Assembly: GCF_039555335.1 (NCBI RefSeq)
Contig: NC_092628.1
Coordinates: 77,440,713 to 77,504,712, forward strand
Length of the DNA stretch: 64,000 nt
Direction of reading: 5' to 3'
Source: Amphiura filiformis
Lineage: Eukaryota; Echinodermata; Ophiuroidea; Amphilepidida; Amphiuridae
Shown here: in pieces, positions 45,992-57,084 of the stretch
Layout of the letters: each line of letters opens with the position of its first letter
Position numbering within the stretch: the stretch's first letter is position 1
Position numbers and translations under genes: made by a program
Notes under the pieces: generated by a model
What the model saw: the letters and a program-made list of their open reading frames with translations, nothing else
Told to the model about the DNA's origin: nothing
Database searches by the model: none

Positions 45992-47540
45992 AATTTTATT
46001 TCATTCATCGCACCATGTGACAAAGAGAAAGTTTTTATCGAGGATAGGAAAAAAAGTCAATGACAAAGTTGAATTTCTTAAATCTTTTTAGCTGAAACTC
46101 AAATTACTACAAGTTTGAACGTGTCATGTTCGTGTGGAACGGCACACGCAGCTCAGAAGTCGAATTATGTCAATATCTCCACCATGACAACGTGATGAAC
46201 TCGATACGATATCTTCGGATGTCTCGTCGTCTGGTTAAAGATTCATGTTCCCGCACTTCTCAAATTTGAGCAATATTACAAAATCACCGCATCGGGTTTA
46301 TGTGCAAAATGTCTCTGACGCCGTTCTTCTAAGTTAGCTTAAGTTCTATGTCTTCCAAATCATGCAAATGGAAACATCGTAATGGAAATATGATAGAAAA
46401 CTGCTATTTCTCTTCTTCTCTGGTGTGATGAAGTGAATATAATGCAGTTACAGCTCACAGAGCAGAGGACAACACCGTTACACACCTAATCTTATAACAG
46501 CCCTTAAACTTTTAACAATCAATAACTGGTATTGACCAACACAACCATGACAATAGCATTGACCAATTCCCCGGGACCAATCTTGAGTGAGAAATCAATA
46601 ATTGGTTATGTACTTGACAGCTCTTGACTTGACTGCTAAATCCCTCGATCAATGAACAGTCTCCAACATTATGGTTACATTGGCTATTTTCAAACATATT
46701 ATTAATATTATAGACAGTTTTAACTCATACACAATTGACTAAACTACCATTTTACTTTTAGGGTATCTTCTTTCAACCCAAACTGTTAGTGAGGCTTGGG
46801 TCTGTCCTGTCCTGTTTTGTATTGTCCTGTATGTCCATACCTATTTATTATTTTATTTGGCACAATATAATTATTTGAAACCGATATTGTCAAAATTATA
46901 TGGTGGTTGAATCAAATGCTACTCATTTCATTCCAGCTTTGTATCAAAATCCGCCGGGATCAACTTCATTTATATATTTTATCAGTACATGTACTTTTGA
47001 ATATAATTATCTGGTTTAATGATTCCATATAATTATATTTCTTTTCATTTTTATTTCGGCCACATTCTTCATTGTACACCTTCGTAACATTGTAGTGTAA
47101 GTTTAATTTCCATCTTGTTCGGATTGGGTGCCACAAGCTTCACGCTTTAGCGTCTTCGCGGCATCCACATCTCTTCACTCTTCGTGTTCTTATGGTAGTA
47201 CGAGGGTCATTCAAAAAGTTCTACCTCCATCATCACTGAATACAGATTTGGTACGTCGGAACGGAACGAATGGATGAAATATGATTCTTTTATGAGGTCA
47301 TCCGGACACTCAGAAAGTCGAATGTTGATTCTAAAATAATATTAAGTTATATCAATTCTTAATATGCGTTAATCCGGAGACTGACGACAAGTCTACTTTG
47401 CCAATGTTTTTAATGCGAGGATGTAATCCAAGGACAGGAAAGTACCATGTTAAGGTAGGTCGAAGCAGCAAAAAAAAAAAATAAAAAAAAAAAATAAATA
47501 AATAAAACATCGATTTTTATTATCTAAATCAATATATCAT
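45992..47540. other. Upstream flank of the coiled-coil gene; no other gene
   Basis: Presumed promoter and 5' UTR at the left. Around 47370-47460 are degenerate fragments resembling the 46-bp minisatellite ('gacaagtctactttgcc', 'taatccaaggacaggaaag'). An A-rich simple tract lies at 47469-47508. Confidence 0.4.
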
Positions 47541-47544
47541 TGAA

Positions 47545-47837
47545 AAATAACACTTTGATATTTTGAAAAGTTCATTCTACAAATCATATACTTTTGCTTG
47601 ATTTATTGTTGTGAATGAGTTATATGCGTTTTACAAAAGTGTTGTTGTTTCAGCCTTCTTTACAACATAACTCAAGAACCACAGGACCTACAAAAGTACA
47701 ATGTATATCTGTGATATTTGAATTCTTCTACACACTCACTATAAAATGATCAATGCAATTTTTACCAAAGCTCACTACTATTCGCAAGATGATGTGAACT
47801 ACCAAATCGCAACAGTTTAAAATAGTTGCTAACCTTT
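47545..47837 (+). repeat. 290-bp satellite-abutting module, copy 2
   Basis: Second copy of the module at 43705-44005, in the same orientation. Its right end ('aaaatagttgctaaccttt') runs straight into the first unit of the 46-bp minisatellite. Confidence 0.85.
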
Positions 47838-49265
47838 AATTCGTTATGTGAGCCTACCAGAGACAGGAAACTTCCCGTATTGATTCTTTATGTTATATTC
47901 CGGTGTATTATCCAGGAACAAGAAATTCTTCCTTGTTGATTCTTAATGTGAGGTAATCCAGTATTAGGAAAGTCTACCTTGTTAGTTCTTTATGTGCGGT
48001 AATCCAGGGACAGGAAAGTCTACCTTGTTGATTTTGAATGTGAGATAATCCAGGGACAGGAAAGTCTACATTGTTGATTCTCCATTTAAGGTAATTCAGG
48101 GACAGGAAAGTCTACCTTGTTGATTTTTTATGTGTGGTAATCCAGGGACAGGAAAGTCTACCTTGTTGATTTTGAATGTGAGATAATCCAGGGACAGGAA
48201 AGTCTACATTGTTGATTCTTTTATATATGTGGTAATTCAGGGACAGGAAAGTCTACCTTGTTGATTTTTTATGTGTGGTAATCCAGGGACAGGAAAGTCT
48301 ACCTTGTTGATTCTTTGCGTGAGGTAATTAGTCTACCTTGTTGATTTTGAATGTGAGGTAATCCAGGGACAGGAAAGTCTCCCTTGTTGATTCATTATGT
48401 GCGGTAATCCAGGGACAGGAAAGTCTATACCTTGTTGATTCTTTACGTGAGGTAATTAGTCTACCTTGTTGATTTTGAATGTGAGGTAATCCAGGGACAG
48501 GAAAGTCTACCTTGTTGATTTTTTATGTGTGGTAATCCGGGGACAGGAAGTCTACCTTGTTGATTTTTTATGTGCGGTAATCCAGGGACAGGAAAGTCTA
48601 TACCTTGTTGATTCTTTACGTGAGGTAATTAGTGTACCTTGTTGATTTTGAATGTGAGGTAATCCAGGGACAGGAAAGTCTACTTTGTTGATTCTTTATG
48701 TGTGGTAATCCAGGGACAGGAAAGTCTACATTGTTGATTCTCCATTTAAGGTAATCCAGGGACAGAAAAGTCTACCTTGTTGATTCTTGATGTGCGGTAA
48801 TACAGGGACAGGAAAGTCTATACCTTGTTGATTCTTTGCGTGAGGTAATTAGTCTACCTTGTTGATTTTGAATGTGAGGTAATCCAGGGACAAGAAAGTC
48901 TACCTTGTTGAATCTTTATGTGCGGTAATCCAGGGACAGGAAAGTCTATACCTTGTTGATTCTTTGCGTGAGGTAATTAGTCTACCTTGTTGATTTTGAA
49001 TGTGAGGTAATCCAGGGACAAGAAAGTCTACCTTGTTGAATCTTTATGTGCGGTAATTCAGGGACAGGAAAGTCTACTTTGTTGATTCTTTATGTGCGGT
49101 AATCCAGGGACAGGAAAGTCTACCTTGTTGATTCTTTGCGTGAGGTAATTAGTCTACCTTGTTGATTTTGAATGTGAGGTAATCCAGGGACAGGAAAGTC
49201 TACCTTGTTGAATCTTTATGCGAGGTAATCCAGGGACAGTAAGTCTACCTTGTTGATTCCTGATT
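47836..49265 (+). repeat. 46-bp minisatellite array
   Basis: About 30 units with core 'ggtaatccagggacaggaaa' then 'gtctaccttgttgattcttt' and 'atgtgc'. Variants carry 'gattttgaatgtgag', 'tccatttaag' or a deleted form 'gtgaggtaattagtctacc' that recurs at 48309, 48451, 48619, 48838, 48966 and 49138, suggesting duplicated multi-unit blocks. Confidence 0.95.
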
Positions 49266-49454
49266 CTTTACTTGCTTAAGGTATTGAAGTTGTATAATGC
49301 ATGCACGGTATAACCGCAGATGAGAGTCCCAGGTGCACATGAACAATAACAAAAGCAATGAGCAAGTAATTTATACTATTATTTGCAAAGCTAATCACAA
49401 ATAATTTGCATAGTCAAGCATGAGCAATGTCGTAAGACATACAGGTGGTAACAA

Positions 49455-49530
49455 AAAAGTCTACAAGGTGGATTTCCCTGTCCCTGGATTAACTCACATA
49501 AAAAATCAACTAGGTAGACTTACCTGGTAC
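49455..49530 (-). repeat. Inverted unit of the 46-bp minisatellite
   Basis: 'tttccctgtccctggattaa' followed by 'atcaactaggtagactt' is the complement of the minisatellite core. It lies 190 bp beyond the array and in opposite orientation, about 180 bp downstream of the TLR stop codon. Confidence 0.8.
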
Positions 49531-49713
49531 ATTAGAATTATTGAACGCTAGAAAATTACATCATTAATTTTTGACTTAAAAAATATCTGGTCAAATAACT
49601 TATATTTGGGATACAACTTAAATGTCATAGTTGATATATGCATAGTTGAAATACAAACAGAAAATTTAGGCAATACCTGCATAAGGCATGTAAGGTGTTC
49701 ATAGCAACTTAAT

Positions 49714-51351
49714 TTAAGTGATAAATCGACGGTCCACCATTGCCGGCCTCTTAAGTTCCTCGCGTAATCGTCGCCAAAATAATTCTTGACCTAAGTGGTC
49801 GTCAGGAAACTTGAGACACTCTTTCCTGCAGAGCAGCTGTCTCAAAGACAATGTCAGTTGATCATCTGGAATCTCTTCAAATAATACTAGAATCAGTACA
49901 TCGCGGTTTTCATGGAAGAGCCTCATACGGGCCATTTGCATCTCAAAGTAACACCATTCGCTTTCCACAAATCTAGGAGTTAAAACCAGAATAGTTCTAC
50001 GGCTATTTTGAATACTTTCAGATATGGCTTCCACGATCACGTGTCCTGGAATAAAATCACGTGCTTTTATGCAAAGTTGAAATGGTTCAGGACCTTCCTC
50101 CAGATTACGTCGAAGATCGTTTAGCACCCAATTTTCGTCGAATGCCGAATTTTCGTCATAAGAAACATATGCATCATATCTCTGACACTGGTTGACACCT
50201 ACAACAATGTCATTATCGTTATTAGCATTGACGTCATCATCCAATATTTGATGTTTTCGGAATCGACAAATCAAAAACATTGTGTACTTAATATGCCAAC
50301 GATATCTTATGATAAATGCCAGGATAATGAACACAACCAAGCCACAGACAACACTTATGATAGCATACAATACAATATGCGAGGAACAATCCAAGTCTAC
50401 GTTCGTGATACAGACACTTTTTAAGCTCTTTGGAGAATTACATTGGTAAGTGTATGAGTTTAAAGAAGTGATATTGTCGTAAATGATCCAGTCTCGGAAT
50501 GCTTCAATCTCACAAGTGCAAGAAAACGGATTGACACTGAGATCCAAAGTACGTAATCGCAATTCACTCACTTTGGAAACAAACTGTTGGGAAACGTCAC
50601 TGATTAAATTTTGCTGTATGTACAACTCTTCCATTGTGTTAATACGGAGAAAGATATCAACGGAATTGATTCGATTGATGCTAAGATCAAGAGAAGTTAA
50701 ATTCTGGAGTAATGGTAGGCCTATATCTGATTCAGTAAGCATAATTGCATTGTCGCTTGCAGATAGCTTTTTCAGATTCGGTGTTTTTATAAATGATATT
50801 TGCTGCAGAGATTTTAAACTGTTTTTATCAGCTGTCAGGGAATATAAACTAGGGCATTGTATTTCTTCTTGATTATCAAAGTCAATCCACCATACAGATT
50901 GTGTTAAGTCGAGATATGCGAGTTGATCACAAGTTGTTCCAAGTATGGAACTCAAGATTAGAGACTCCGCTGCAACATTGGACAACAAGCACGATCTTAA
51001 AACCGGAGCAAAGGCGCATATGGGACGACTAATACGAAGCACTACAAACGGTTTTTGGTTTAAATTTAGCTGTGAAAGAGCAGGTAGTTGTTGATGAATA
51101 TCAATGTTTAATATCTCATGATCTGGTATAGTAACTATTTCGTCTAAATTAAGTTGGGTGATATTCTGAGGGCAGAAAAAGTGACACACGACGGAAGTTA
51201 TTGAATTCCCTCCTAAATCCAAAACTTTCAAACCCGTCAACGTAGCCATATCATCCAGACTGATTTCTCCGACCAAATCAGTGTTCCTTAAGGTCAATTT
51301 CTGCAACAAGTAGGATCCTCCGAATGTGAAAAGCGCATTTGGTACAAGTTT
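49714..51351 (-). CDS. Toll-like receptor, C-terminal half (LRRs, LRR-CT, TM, TIR)
   Basis: About 545 residues in a frame shifted by one base from the upstream half. It continues the leucine-rich repeats, then an LRR C-terminal cap ('NPFSCTCEIEAFRDW' with later cysteines), a single transmembrane helix (about residues 326-350 of this part), and a cytoplasmic TIR domain (about 390-535). TIR box 1 is RYDAYVSYD, box 2 is ARDFIPG with the BB-loop proline present, and box 3 is FW in 'ELFWRRLREELK'. The TIR domain would recruit MyD88-type adaptors to signal towards NF-kB. The frame itself is undamaged to a normal stop, so the half is under no obvious decay. It cannot start on its own with a signal peptide; expression depends on correcting the shift at 51352 or on that being a sequence error. 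Confidence 0.88.
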   Translation of the reverse strand, partial: KLVPNALFTFGGSYLLQKLTLRNTDLVGEISLDDMATLTGLKVLDLGGNSITSVVCHFFCPQNITQLNLDEIVTIPDHEILNIDIHQQLPALSQLNLNQKPFVVLRISRPICAFAPVLRSCLLSNVAAESLILSSILGTTCDQLAYLDLTQSVWWIDFDNQEEIQCPSLYSLTADKNSLKSLQQISFIKTPNLKKLSASDNAIMLTESDIGLPLLQNLTSLDLSINRINSVDIFLRINTMEELYIQQNLISDVSQQFVSKVSELRLRTLDLSVNPFSCTCEIEAFRDWIIYDNITSLNSYTYQCNSPKSLKSVCITNVDLDCSSHIVLYAIISVVCGLVVFIILAFIIRYRWHIKYTMFLICRFRKHQILDDDVNANNDNDIVVGVNQCQRYDAYVSYDENSAFDENWVLNDLRRNLEEGPEPFQLCIKARDFIPGHVIVEAISESIQNSRRTILVLTPRFVESEWCYFEMQMARMRLFHENRDVLILVLFEEIPDDQLTLSLRQLLCRKECLKFPDDHLGQELFWRRLREELKRPAMVDRRFIT

Positions 51352-51352
51352 A

Positions 51353-52651
51353 AGATAATATATTACGTGAAAGATCTAATTTATTCAAAATGTTTAAACC
51401 GTGAAATGCGTCATCTGAAATATAATGCAAACAACTTTGAACTGTAAGCTCTGTAAGATTAGGAAGCCACTTAAATGCTGCACCATCAATTCGCTCTATG
51501 CATCCTTCAACCACCTTGAGATACGATAGCGAATGATTAAATTTTGCCAAAGGCTTTAGAGTTCGGGTATCTAAGGTTGTTCCGAGGTTTTTATGATCAT
51601 AAAAGATCAATGTTTCGATGTCAGAAGCTAAATGATCGAAAACAGAAAGAGCTTTCGGCGCTGTCATGCTCAAATGAGCAACTTGTAGTGGTTTAAAAGC
51701 ATCTAGTTCCAGCATAATGTTTGGACTTAGTGAAAACTCGAAATGTTCCAAATGTGCTCGTAAGTTTTCAAAAGTGTCATTTAGAACGGTGTTCATGCTT
51801 TTATTGGTATCACAATTAAAGTAAAACCATATTAATTTTGTCAAGTTCTGGAATCCCTCTCCTAACTTTGCAGATGTAAAGTTATTATTTGACAGATCAA
51901 TTGTGTCTAAGGAGTACAGTTGGCGAACGGTTTCAGAAGGCACCTTTAGCAGCCTGTTGTCGGAGAGACCTAAAAATTGAAGATTATGAAGATCAGCAAA
52001 CACGTTATCTTCCAAAGATGTGAGAAAATTTTCACTCAGATTTAATATTTCCAGCATACTGAGACCATTTAATGTATTTTGTGGGATATATTCAATACGA
52101 TTGCCATCAATATCAAGTTCTCGGAGTGACACAAGATTTCTGAATGGTGACAAATACGTTGGTTCATTTGATAATTCCCGAAGCAAATTGTAACTTAAGA
52201 CCAAGTATTTCAAATTAATCAAACCACTAAAAAGATCTTCATGGATGTACAATATCTTGTTATAACTCAAATCCAAGCGCTCGAGTGACCTCAGTCCAGC
52301 AAAAACTCGCGATGTTACGTTTACCATGTGGTTATCGTTCATAATAAGTGCTCGTAATGAGATGAAATTCACAAAAGGCTCGCCTGAGATCATTTGCAGT
52401 TTATTAAAATCCAACTCCAAACGCTTCGTTCCGTTGCTTTCAGGTCCAAATTCTGGCACCACGATGAGATTTCGGTCCCTACAATTTAACGTTGCATAAC
52501 GTTGCAGTTTACATGGAAGGCTTCCTTTGGGATATTCAAATTGGTTGTTATTAGCCATTGCCACTGAAGACAGACAAATGAAACTCAATAAGCATGATAT
52601 CAATGCAAGTTTCTTGCAGTGCGAAACTGCGGCCATTTTGTTGCTCCCCAT
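51353..52651 (-). CDS. Toll-like receptor, N-terminal half (signal peptide and LRR ectodomain)
   Basis: 433 residues then an in-frame TAA at 51352-51350. Start ATG at 52651; the ATG at residue 6 has a better Kozak context. A signal peptide (about residues 12-33, LALISCLLSFICLSSVAMA) is followed by an N-terminal cap with cysteines ('LPCKLQRYATLNCRDR') and about a dozen leucine-rich repeats (for example 'LERLDLSYNKILYIHEDLF', 'LQFLGLSDNRLLKVPSE'). The frame breaks at 'KLDLSRNILS'. One extra base lets the next repeat continue as KLVPNALF in the downstream frame, so the two halves form one receptor of about 980 residues. Intronless and with a single C-terminal cysteine cap, it resembles the vertebrate-like TLRs that are greatly expanded in sea urchins. 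The ligand cannot be deduced. Confidence 0.88.
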
Positions 52652-53057
52652 CTTTCAGTAGACCCTACAGATATCTGTTACCATTTTATCTGTTTATAGA
52701 CCATAATCGGCTTTTAATAGGCTTTAAATAACACAGACAAAGTGATTGTATGAACAATGATATCAGAACCAGGATGTATAATGATGCGATGTGCATTGAT
52801 TTAACCTGTATTTCAGTCGCAGACAATATCATGGGCCAACTGTGTTCTGACCAATGAAATCGGTCGTTGTATTTGGCACAGGAACTCAGGACACACAGCA
52901 TTGGTCAGAGCCTTCGCAAAATCACTGGTGATTCAATTAGTAACCAAACAAGAGACACTCCTCATATACATACACGCATGATATATATAATAAACGCTAA
53001 TAAAGTTTGATCATCTATACCCTTTATCAGAGTTCCTTAGCACTTTTTGCCGATGTA
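52652..53057 (-). promoter_or_regulatory. TLR 5' flank
   Basis: The sequence directly upstream of the receptor includes a CCAAT motif in plus orientation ('gaccaatgaaatc', about 52850) and AT-rich 'atatatataataaacg' near 52980. No NF-kB-type site is asserted. The TTAA foldback elements begin 400 bp upstream of the start codon. Confidence 0.3.
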
Positions 53058-53399
53058 TTAAAAGAGCATTTCGTGATCCACAGCCTCATCCCCCACTTTT
53101 CTAAAAAAAAGTTGAGATTTTTATATCACTGGAAACCTCTGGTTACATAATGTTTATGTACAAAATATTTCTTGCAGATTAATTCGTTTAGCAAAGATAT
53201 CCTGAAATTAGAATTTCGTTCTGGTGCACCAGAACGAAATTACAACGTATTGTCTATGGAGTGTAATACACATAATCATGCATAACTCGTAAACGCAATA
53301 TCGGAATCAACTGAAATTTTGGGAATATGCTTATTTCGTGGATATGTACTGAAAAATGTCATAAAAAGAGGATGCTAGGATCACGAAATACTCCTTTAA
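53058..53399. mobile_element. TTAA-bounded foldback element, family D, copy 2
   Basis: 342 bp between TTAA 53058-53061 and TTAA 53396-53399, inverted relative to 32284-32596. The 30-bp perfect palindrome is intact at 53212-53241. The right TTAA is shared with the adjoining family A element. Confidence 0.9.
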
Positions 53400-54055
53400 G
53401 GGATCTGGAATGAGCGTTGTGAGCGTTTCGACAGTATTTTTTGTGGGACATGAGAGCACATCAGACATATCGAATTGCATTCTGAATACGAAGAATGTCT
53501 TTCTGATATCAAATAATTTTAATTTTTTTCACGATATAACACAAATTTTATGACAAATTATTAAAATTTGATATTTTTCACATTTTTGATATATAACAGT
53601 CCTCGAAGTAAATTGTATAAATCTAATGATATATTCTTAAAGTGTATGTAGCTGGGAGGAAAAGCCGACGATCAATTGAAAATTTGGACCTTTCATATTG
53701 AAGATATGGATTTTTTTCCAAAAAAGACCTAATTTTTTTTGGGTGTTTTGGGGAAAAAATCCATATCTTTAATACGAAAGGTCAAAATTTTCAATTGATC
53801 GTCGGCTTTTCATCCCATCTACATTAAGTATAAATCATCAGATTTCTAAAGTTTACTTCGAGTACTGTTAAATATCAAAAATATCAATTTTTAATCATTT
53901 GCCATAAAATGTGTAATACATTGCAAATTTAAAAAAATCAAAATTATTTGATATCAGAAGGACATTCTTCGTATTCAGAATGCAATTCGATATGTCTGAT
54001 GTGCTCTAATGTCCCACAATAAATACTATCCAAACGTTCATACCCCACCCCTTAA
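53396..54055. mobile_element. TTAA-bounded long foldback element, family A, copy 3
   Basis: 660 bp between TTAA 53396-53399 and TTAA 54052-54055, same orientation as 30995-31637. Starts 'ttaagggatctggaatgagc' and ends 'cataccccaccccttaa'. Confidence 0.9.
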
Positions 54056-54364
54056 TTATAAAGGGTTAAACAAAATAACCACACCCAAAAATTACAAAAC
54101 ATATCTTTGCATAACTTGACATTTTGTTGAATTGAAAAATTTAAAACCCGTGAATAGAAAAAAATTTCCCTACATCAAAAGTTCTAACTTCTCAAAATCA
54201 TATTTCTTTGGTGAAAAATAAGGCCAAATAAAAAATAAACATGTTTCACGTCCCCTCCCGCTTCCTTTTTTGAGGTTCCTTCAATTATATTTTTATTTTT
54301 TGAAATTCAGAACTTTTGTGATGTGCCCTAAGTAATTTAATTTGATTATTTATATTTGTTTACA

Positions 54365-54935
54365 ACATAAAGTTATGTCATGAATAGAAAGGGGAAACCA
54401 AGAGATTGTGTGTTATGACATGTTTTGGGGACAACCCCTTTGATTACAGTAAACAAACTCAGAGTTATTAATAATCTTGGAAAATCACCACTATCCCAGA
54501 ACATTCTCTGTATTGCATTATTGGGAAAATCCCTTAGATTGTAAAATGGATAAGATGACATTATTTTGGAGATTCCCAGGAAGTGAATGACAGAATGGTC
54601 TATTAATAGATAGTGAGTACAAAAGTGGAAAGCTTTAGTTTGCTCTTGGCAGAATATCATGAGAGTTTGTAACTTTCTATACGTGTTGGTCATTGTTGCA
54701 AAAAGAGGTACATTTGAGCCAGTTTACATAGCCATGCCATGATGTGCTATTTTAATACAGCAACGAAGGAGATTTTGAGTGTATAAAAGTTGCTGGAGTC
54801 TGGTTTATAAATTAAACAACACATCTGTCAATAAAGTGGAGCAGTGAAGAAGAAGCCTGTTCCTGGAGAAGGCCCGGGGAGAAGGAGAGTGATTGGTGAA
54901 AGAAACACAATTTTTGGAGATTATCATCTGCGCAA
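54365..54935 (+). mobile_element. Possible solo LTR or promoter-bearing repeat
   Basis: A segment with 'gagtgtataaaagttgctgg' (TATA box, about 54778-54797), then 'cagtcaataaagtgg'-like text ('ctgtcaataaagtggagcag', AATAAA about 54830) about 50 bp downstream, as in retroelement LTRs. No matching second LTR or protein is in the window and the borders are not fixed. It could equally be the promoter of an unrecognised transcript. Confidence 0.3.
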
Positions 54936-55097
54936 GGAGTTTTAACAATGTTTGAGAACGGCACAAGGATTTAAGTGTTCAAAGCCATTTTTGTGCGATG
55001 ATTTTAAACACGAAGGATTATAAATGCAAGTGTGCAGCAGTGCCGCTGAACAGTGATTTTCGCAGTATAAGTGATTAAGTATATCAGCCGACCATCA

Positions 55098-55523
55098 CTG
55101 AAAAGATTAATTCGTCAAAAAAGGGGTCTTATTTGACAAATTTGAACTCACAATCCGGGTCACAATCCATCATCAATTTGTCATTATACTAAAATGGTTA
55201 ATAAATGACAAATTGATAATGGCTACTTAGCCATTTAATTTTGCACTAAAATATTTGTCATAGGCCTTCTACATATTTTGTCATTCATTAATTTGTCCGA
55301 GTCATTTTACAAATTCGCCATCAAAAATTAAATGAATATTTATAAGTCGTGAAAATATTTGTAATGAATTAATTTAAAATGCTATGAATTATTTCCTCAA
55401 CATCCCAAGGACATTTTCAACTTTAAAAAAAATCTTGAATGATAAAATATTTTCATACAATGACTAGGCCTACCTTTTAATTTGTTAAGACCCCCTTTTT
55501 GACCGGCGAATTAATCTTTTCAG
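55098..55523. mobile_element. Foldback element with CTGAAAAGATTAATTCG ends
   Basis: 426 bp; 'ctgaaaagattaattcgtca' and 'aaaggggtctta' on the left pair with 'taagacccccttttt' and 'gcgaattaatcttttcag' on the right (about 38 bp with a few mismatches). The interior repeats 'aatttgtcatt' motifs in both orientations. Confidence 0.8.
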
Positions 55524-55532
55524 CGGCACTAT

Positions 55533-55939
55533 ACACTCTATTTTCAACTTAGAACCTTTTTTTGTCCTGTATGCAGAACCCTAAGCAGTAATAAGGTTCT
55601 AAAAAGAACCTTAAAAAGTTCTATAAAGAACCTTAAAGATTTAAATAGGCCTGGGGACATTCTAATTCATTCATTCAGGGACTCATCACAAAGTTAAGAA
55701 AAGTAAAACGCAGTGTTAGGCCTAACCCTTTTTGGTACTAAAAAATCATTTTCTTGGATAAAGAACGTTTTTTTCTGTTCTACTTAGAACCTTTTGAGGG
55801 TTATTTCTTTAAGATTCCTTAAAGGTTCTTCAAGCTTAAGGTTCTACAAAGAACTTTTTTAGAACCTTATTTAGGCCTACTGCTTGCATACAGGACAAAA
55901 AAAAGGTTCTAAGTTGAACTTTTTTTTTCTGAGAGTGTA
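55533..55939. mobile_element. AGAACC-rich foldback element, copy 2
   Basis: Ends 'cactctattttcaacttaga' and 'ttgaactttttttttctgag' with AGTG, with about fifteen AGAACC or GGTTCT motifs. The inner arms 'tttttttgtcctgtatgcag' and 'gcatacaggacaaaaaaa' pair. Related to 29725-29964. Confidence 0.75.
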
Positions 55940-56675
55940 ACTCTATGATCTTCAAGAAGAAGACTGGTACTAAATTTAATTTCAGTTCATCAAGCCACTT
56001 TTTTGCCCAGAAATCAGTTCTTAGTTCCCACACCCAGGGCCGCGACACTCCGGCACTTGTTGGAAGACATGAAGTACAGCAGACAGCATGTACAATGTGA
56101 TTTTCTCATTTATAATTAGGATTACGTCATTGCCAGAATGCCAGAGCTTGTTTCATTTGTTCATTAGAATGATTGACAGCGGTGGGCGGACTTATACTCT
56201 AAAAATGTGATTCTCTAATAAATTATAGGTCACTAGGTCAATTCGGACCGTCTCTTCCTCAGATCTCTATGTAGGATGATGGTATCTTCTCATTACACGT
56301 TCGTAGTAAGACTTGGCCGGCGACGACGCTTGCGAATTGCATGTCTTCAACTGCTGTATAGCATGGTATAGGCAGTTTGTACAGAGTGTCGCTTCTCTAT
56401 CTCTTTTTCTCGGCCACACCGCACACCTAATACCAAAACTTTAAAGTTGAGTCCCCTCGGCCCGTGATAGGCCCCCATATTCCAATAATATATTGTGGCA
56501 CTGTCCGCTTGCCATACACTTAGCGGTCAAAGGTCAACATAAATCAAAACAAACACGACTTGCAAGTTGAAATTACTGATTTTATTCTGCCCTTTCCCAA
56601 ACACTTGAGTACTAAATGTTGGCTCGAGAATATCTTTGAGATGAGAATGTGATCATTCGATCGACGGGTGTTAAA
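55940..56675. other. 5' flank of the ALKBH2 gene
   Basis: GC content rises around 56310-56480. No TATA box is clear. Nothing else recognised. Confidence 0.35.
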
Positions 56676-57084
56676 ATGTTGAAATATTTGAAGCCAAAAT
56701 CTACAATAAACAAAGAAACAACTGGTGACAGTAAGCTTAAGCATGATAAGCTTACCCACGTTAAACATGGCAAAACAGATACATGTAGTAGTAATTCAGC
56801 AGAAGCTTCAGGCTCAGTGAATGCAGCTCCATCGGGTAGAAATCGTGAAGACACAAAGCAAGCAAACGATGTGCTTGAGCCTGAGGAGGATGCATTTATA
56901 AATCAATACCACAAATATATTGATGCATTTAGCTCAACATCATCATCATCCACAGCTATAAAAGAAGTCACACTCAAAAACAAAGATGATGTGGACAGAA
57001 AAGTGTCACGGAGAGGAGGCGAGCCGCAAGCAAAAAGAGTTAAAGTAGAGTTACTGGATCTATCAGGGAAACCTCCAATGAAAG
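56676..57084 (+). CDS. alkbh2: ALKBH2 homologue, exon 1 (N-terminal extension)
   Basis: The exon encodes residues 1-136 plus one base. I start at ATG 56676, the first ATG in frame; the frame also opens upstream at a GTG, which is not a credible eukaryotic start. The sequence is Lys/Ser-rich and probably disordered. A basic stretch 'RRGGEPQAKRVKVELLD' (112-128) looks like a nuclear localisation signal. The donor is AAAG|GTATGA (GT at 57085-57086). The phase-1 end joins exon 2 as a glycine codon. Human ALKBH2 is 261 residues, so this homologue carries roughly 160 extra N-terminal residues. The human APIM PCNA-binding motif at the extreme N terminus is not conserved here. Confidence 0.75.

Noticed and set aside
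50483-50872. 129-codon plus-strand frame
   Set aside because: Antisense shadow of the TLR leucine-rich repeats.
54373-54693. 106-codon minus-strand frame
   Set aside because: No recognisable domain, and it lies within a suspected LTR-like repeat.
56649-56675. Upstream GTG start for ALKBH2
   Set aside because: GTG is not a normal eukaryotic initiator; the ATG at 56676 is used instead.
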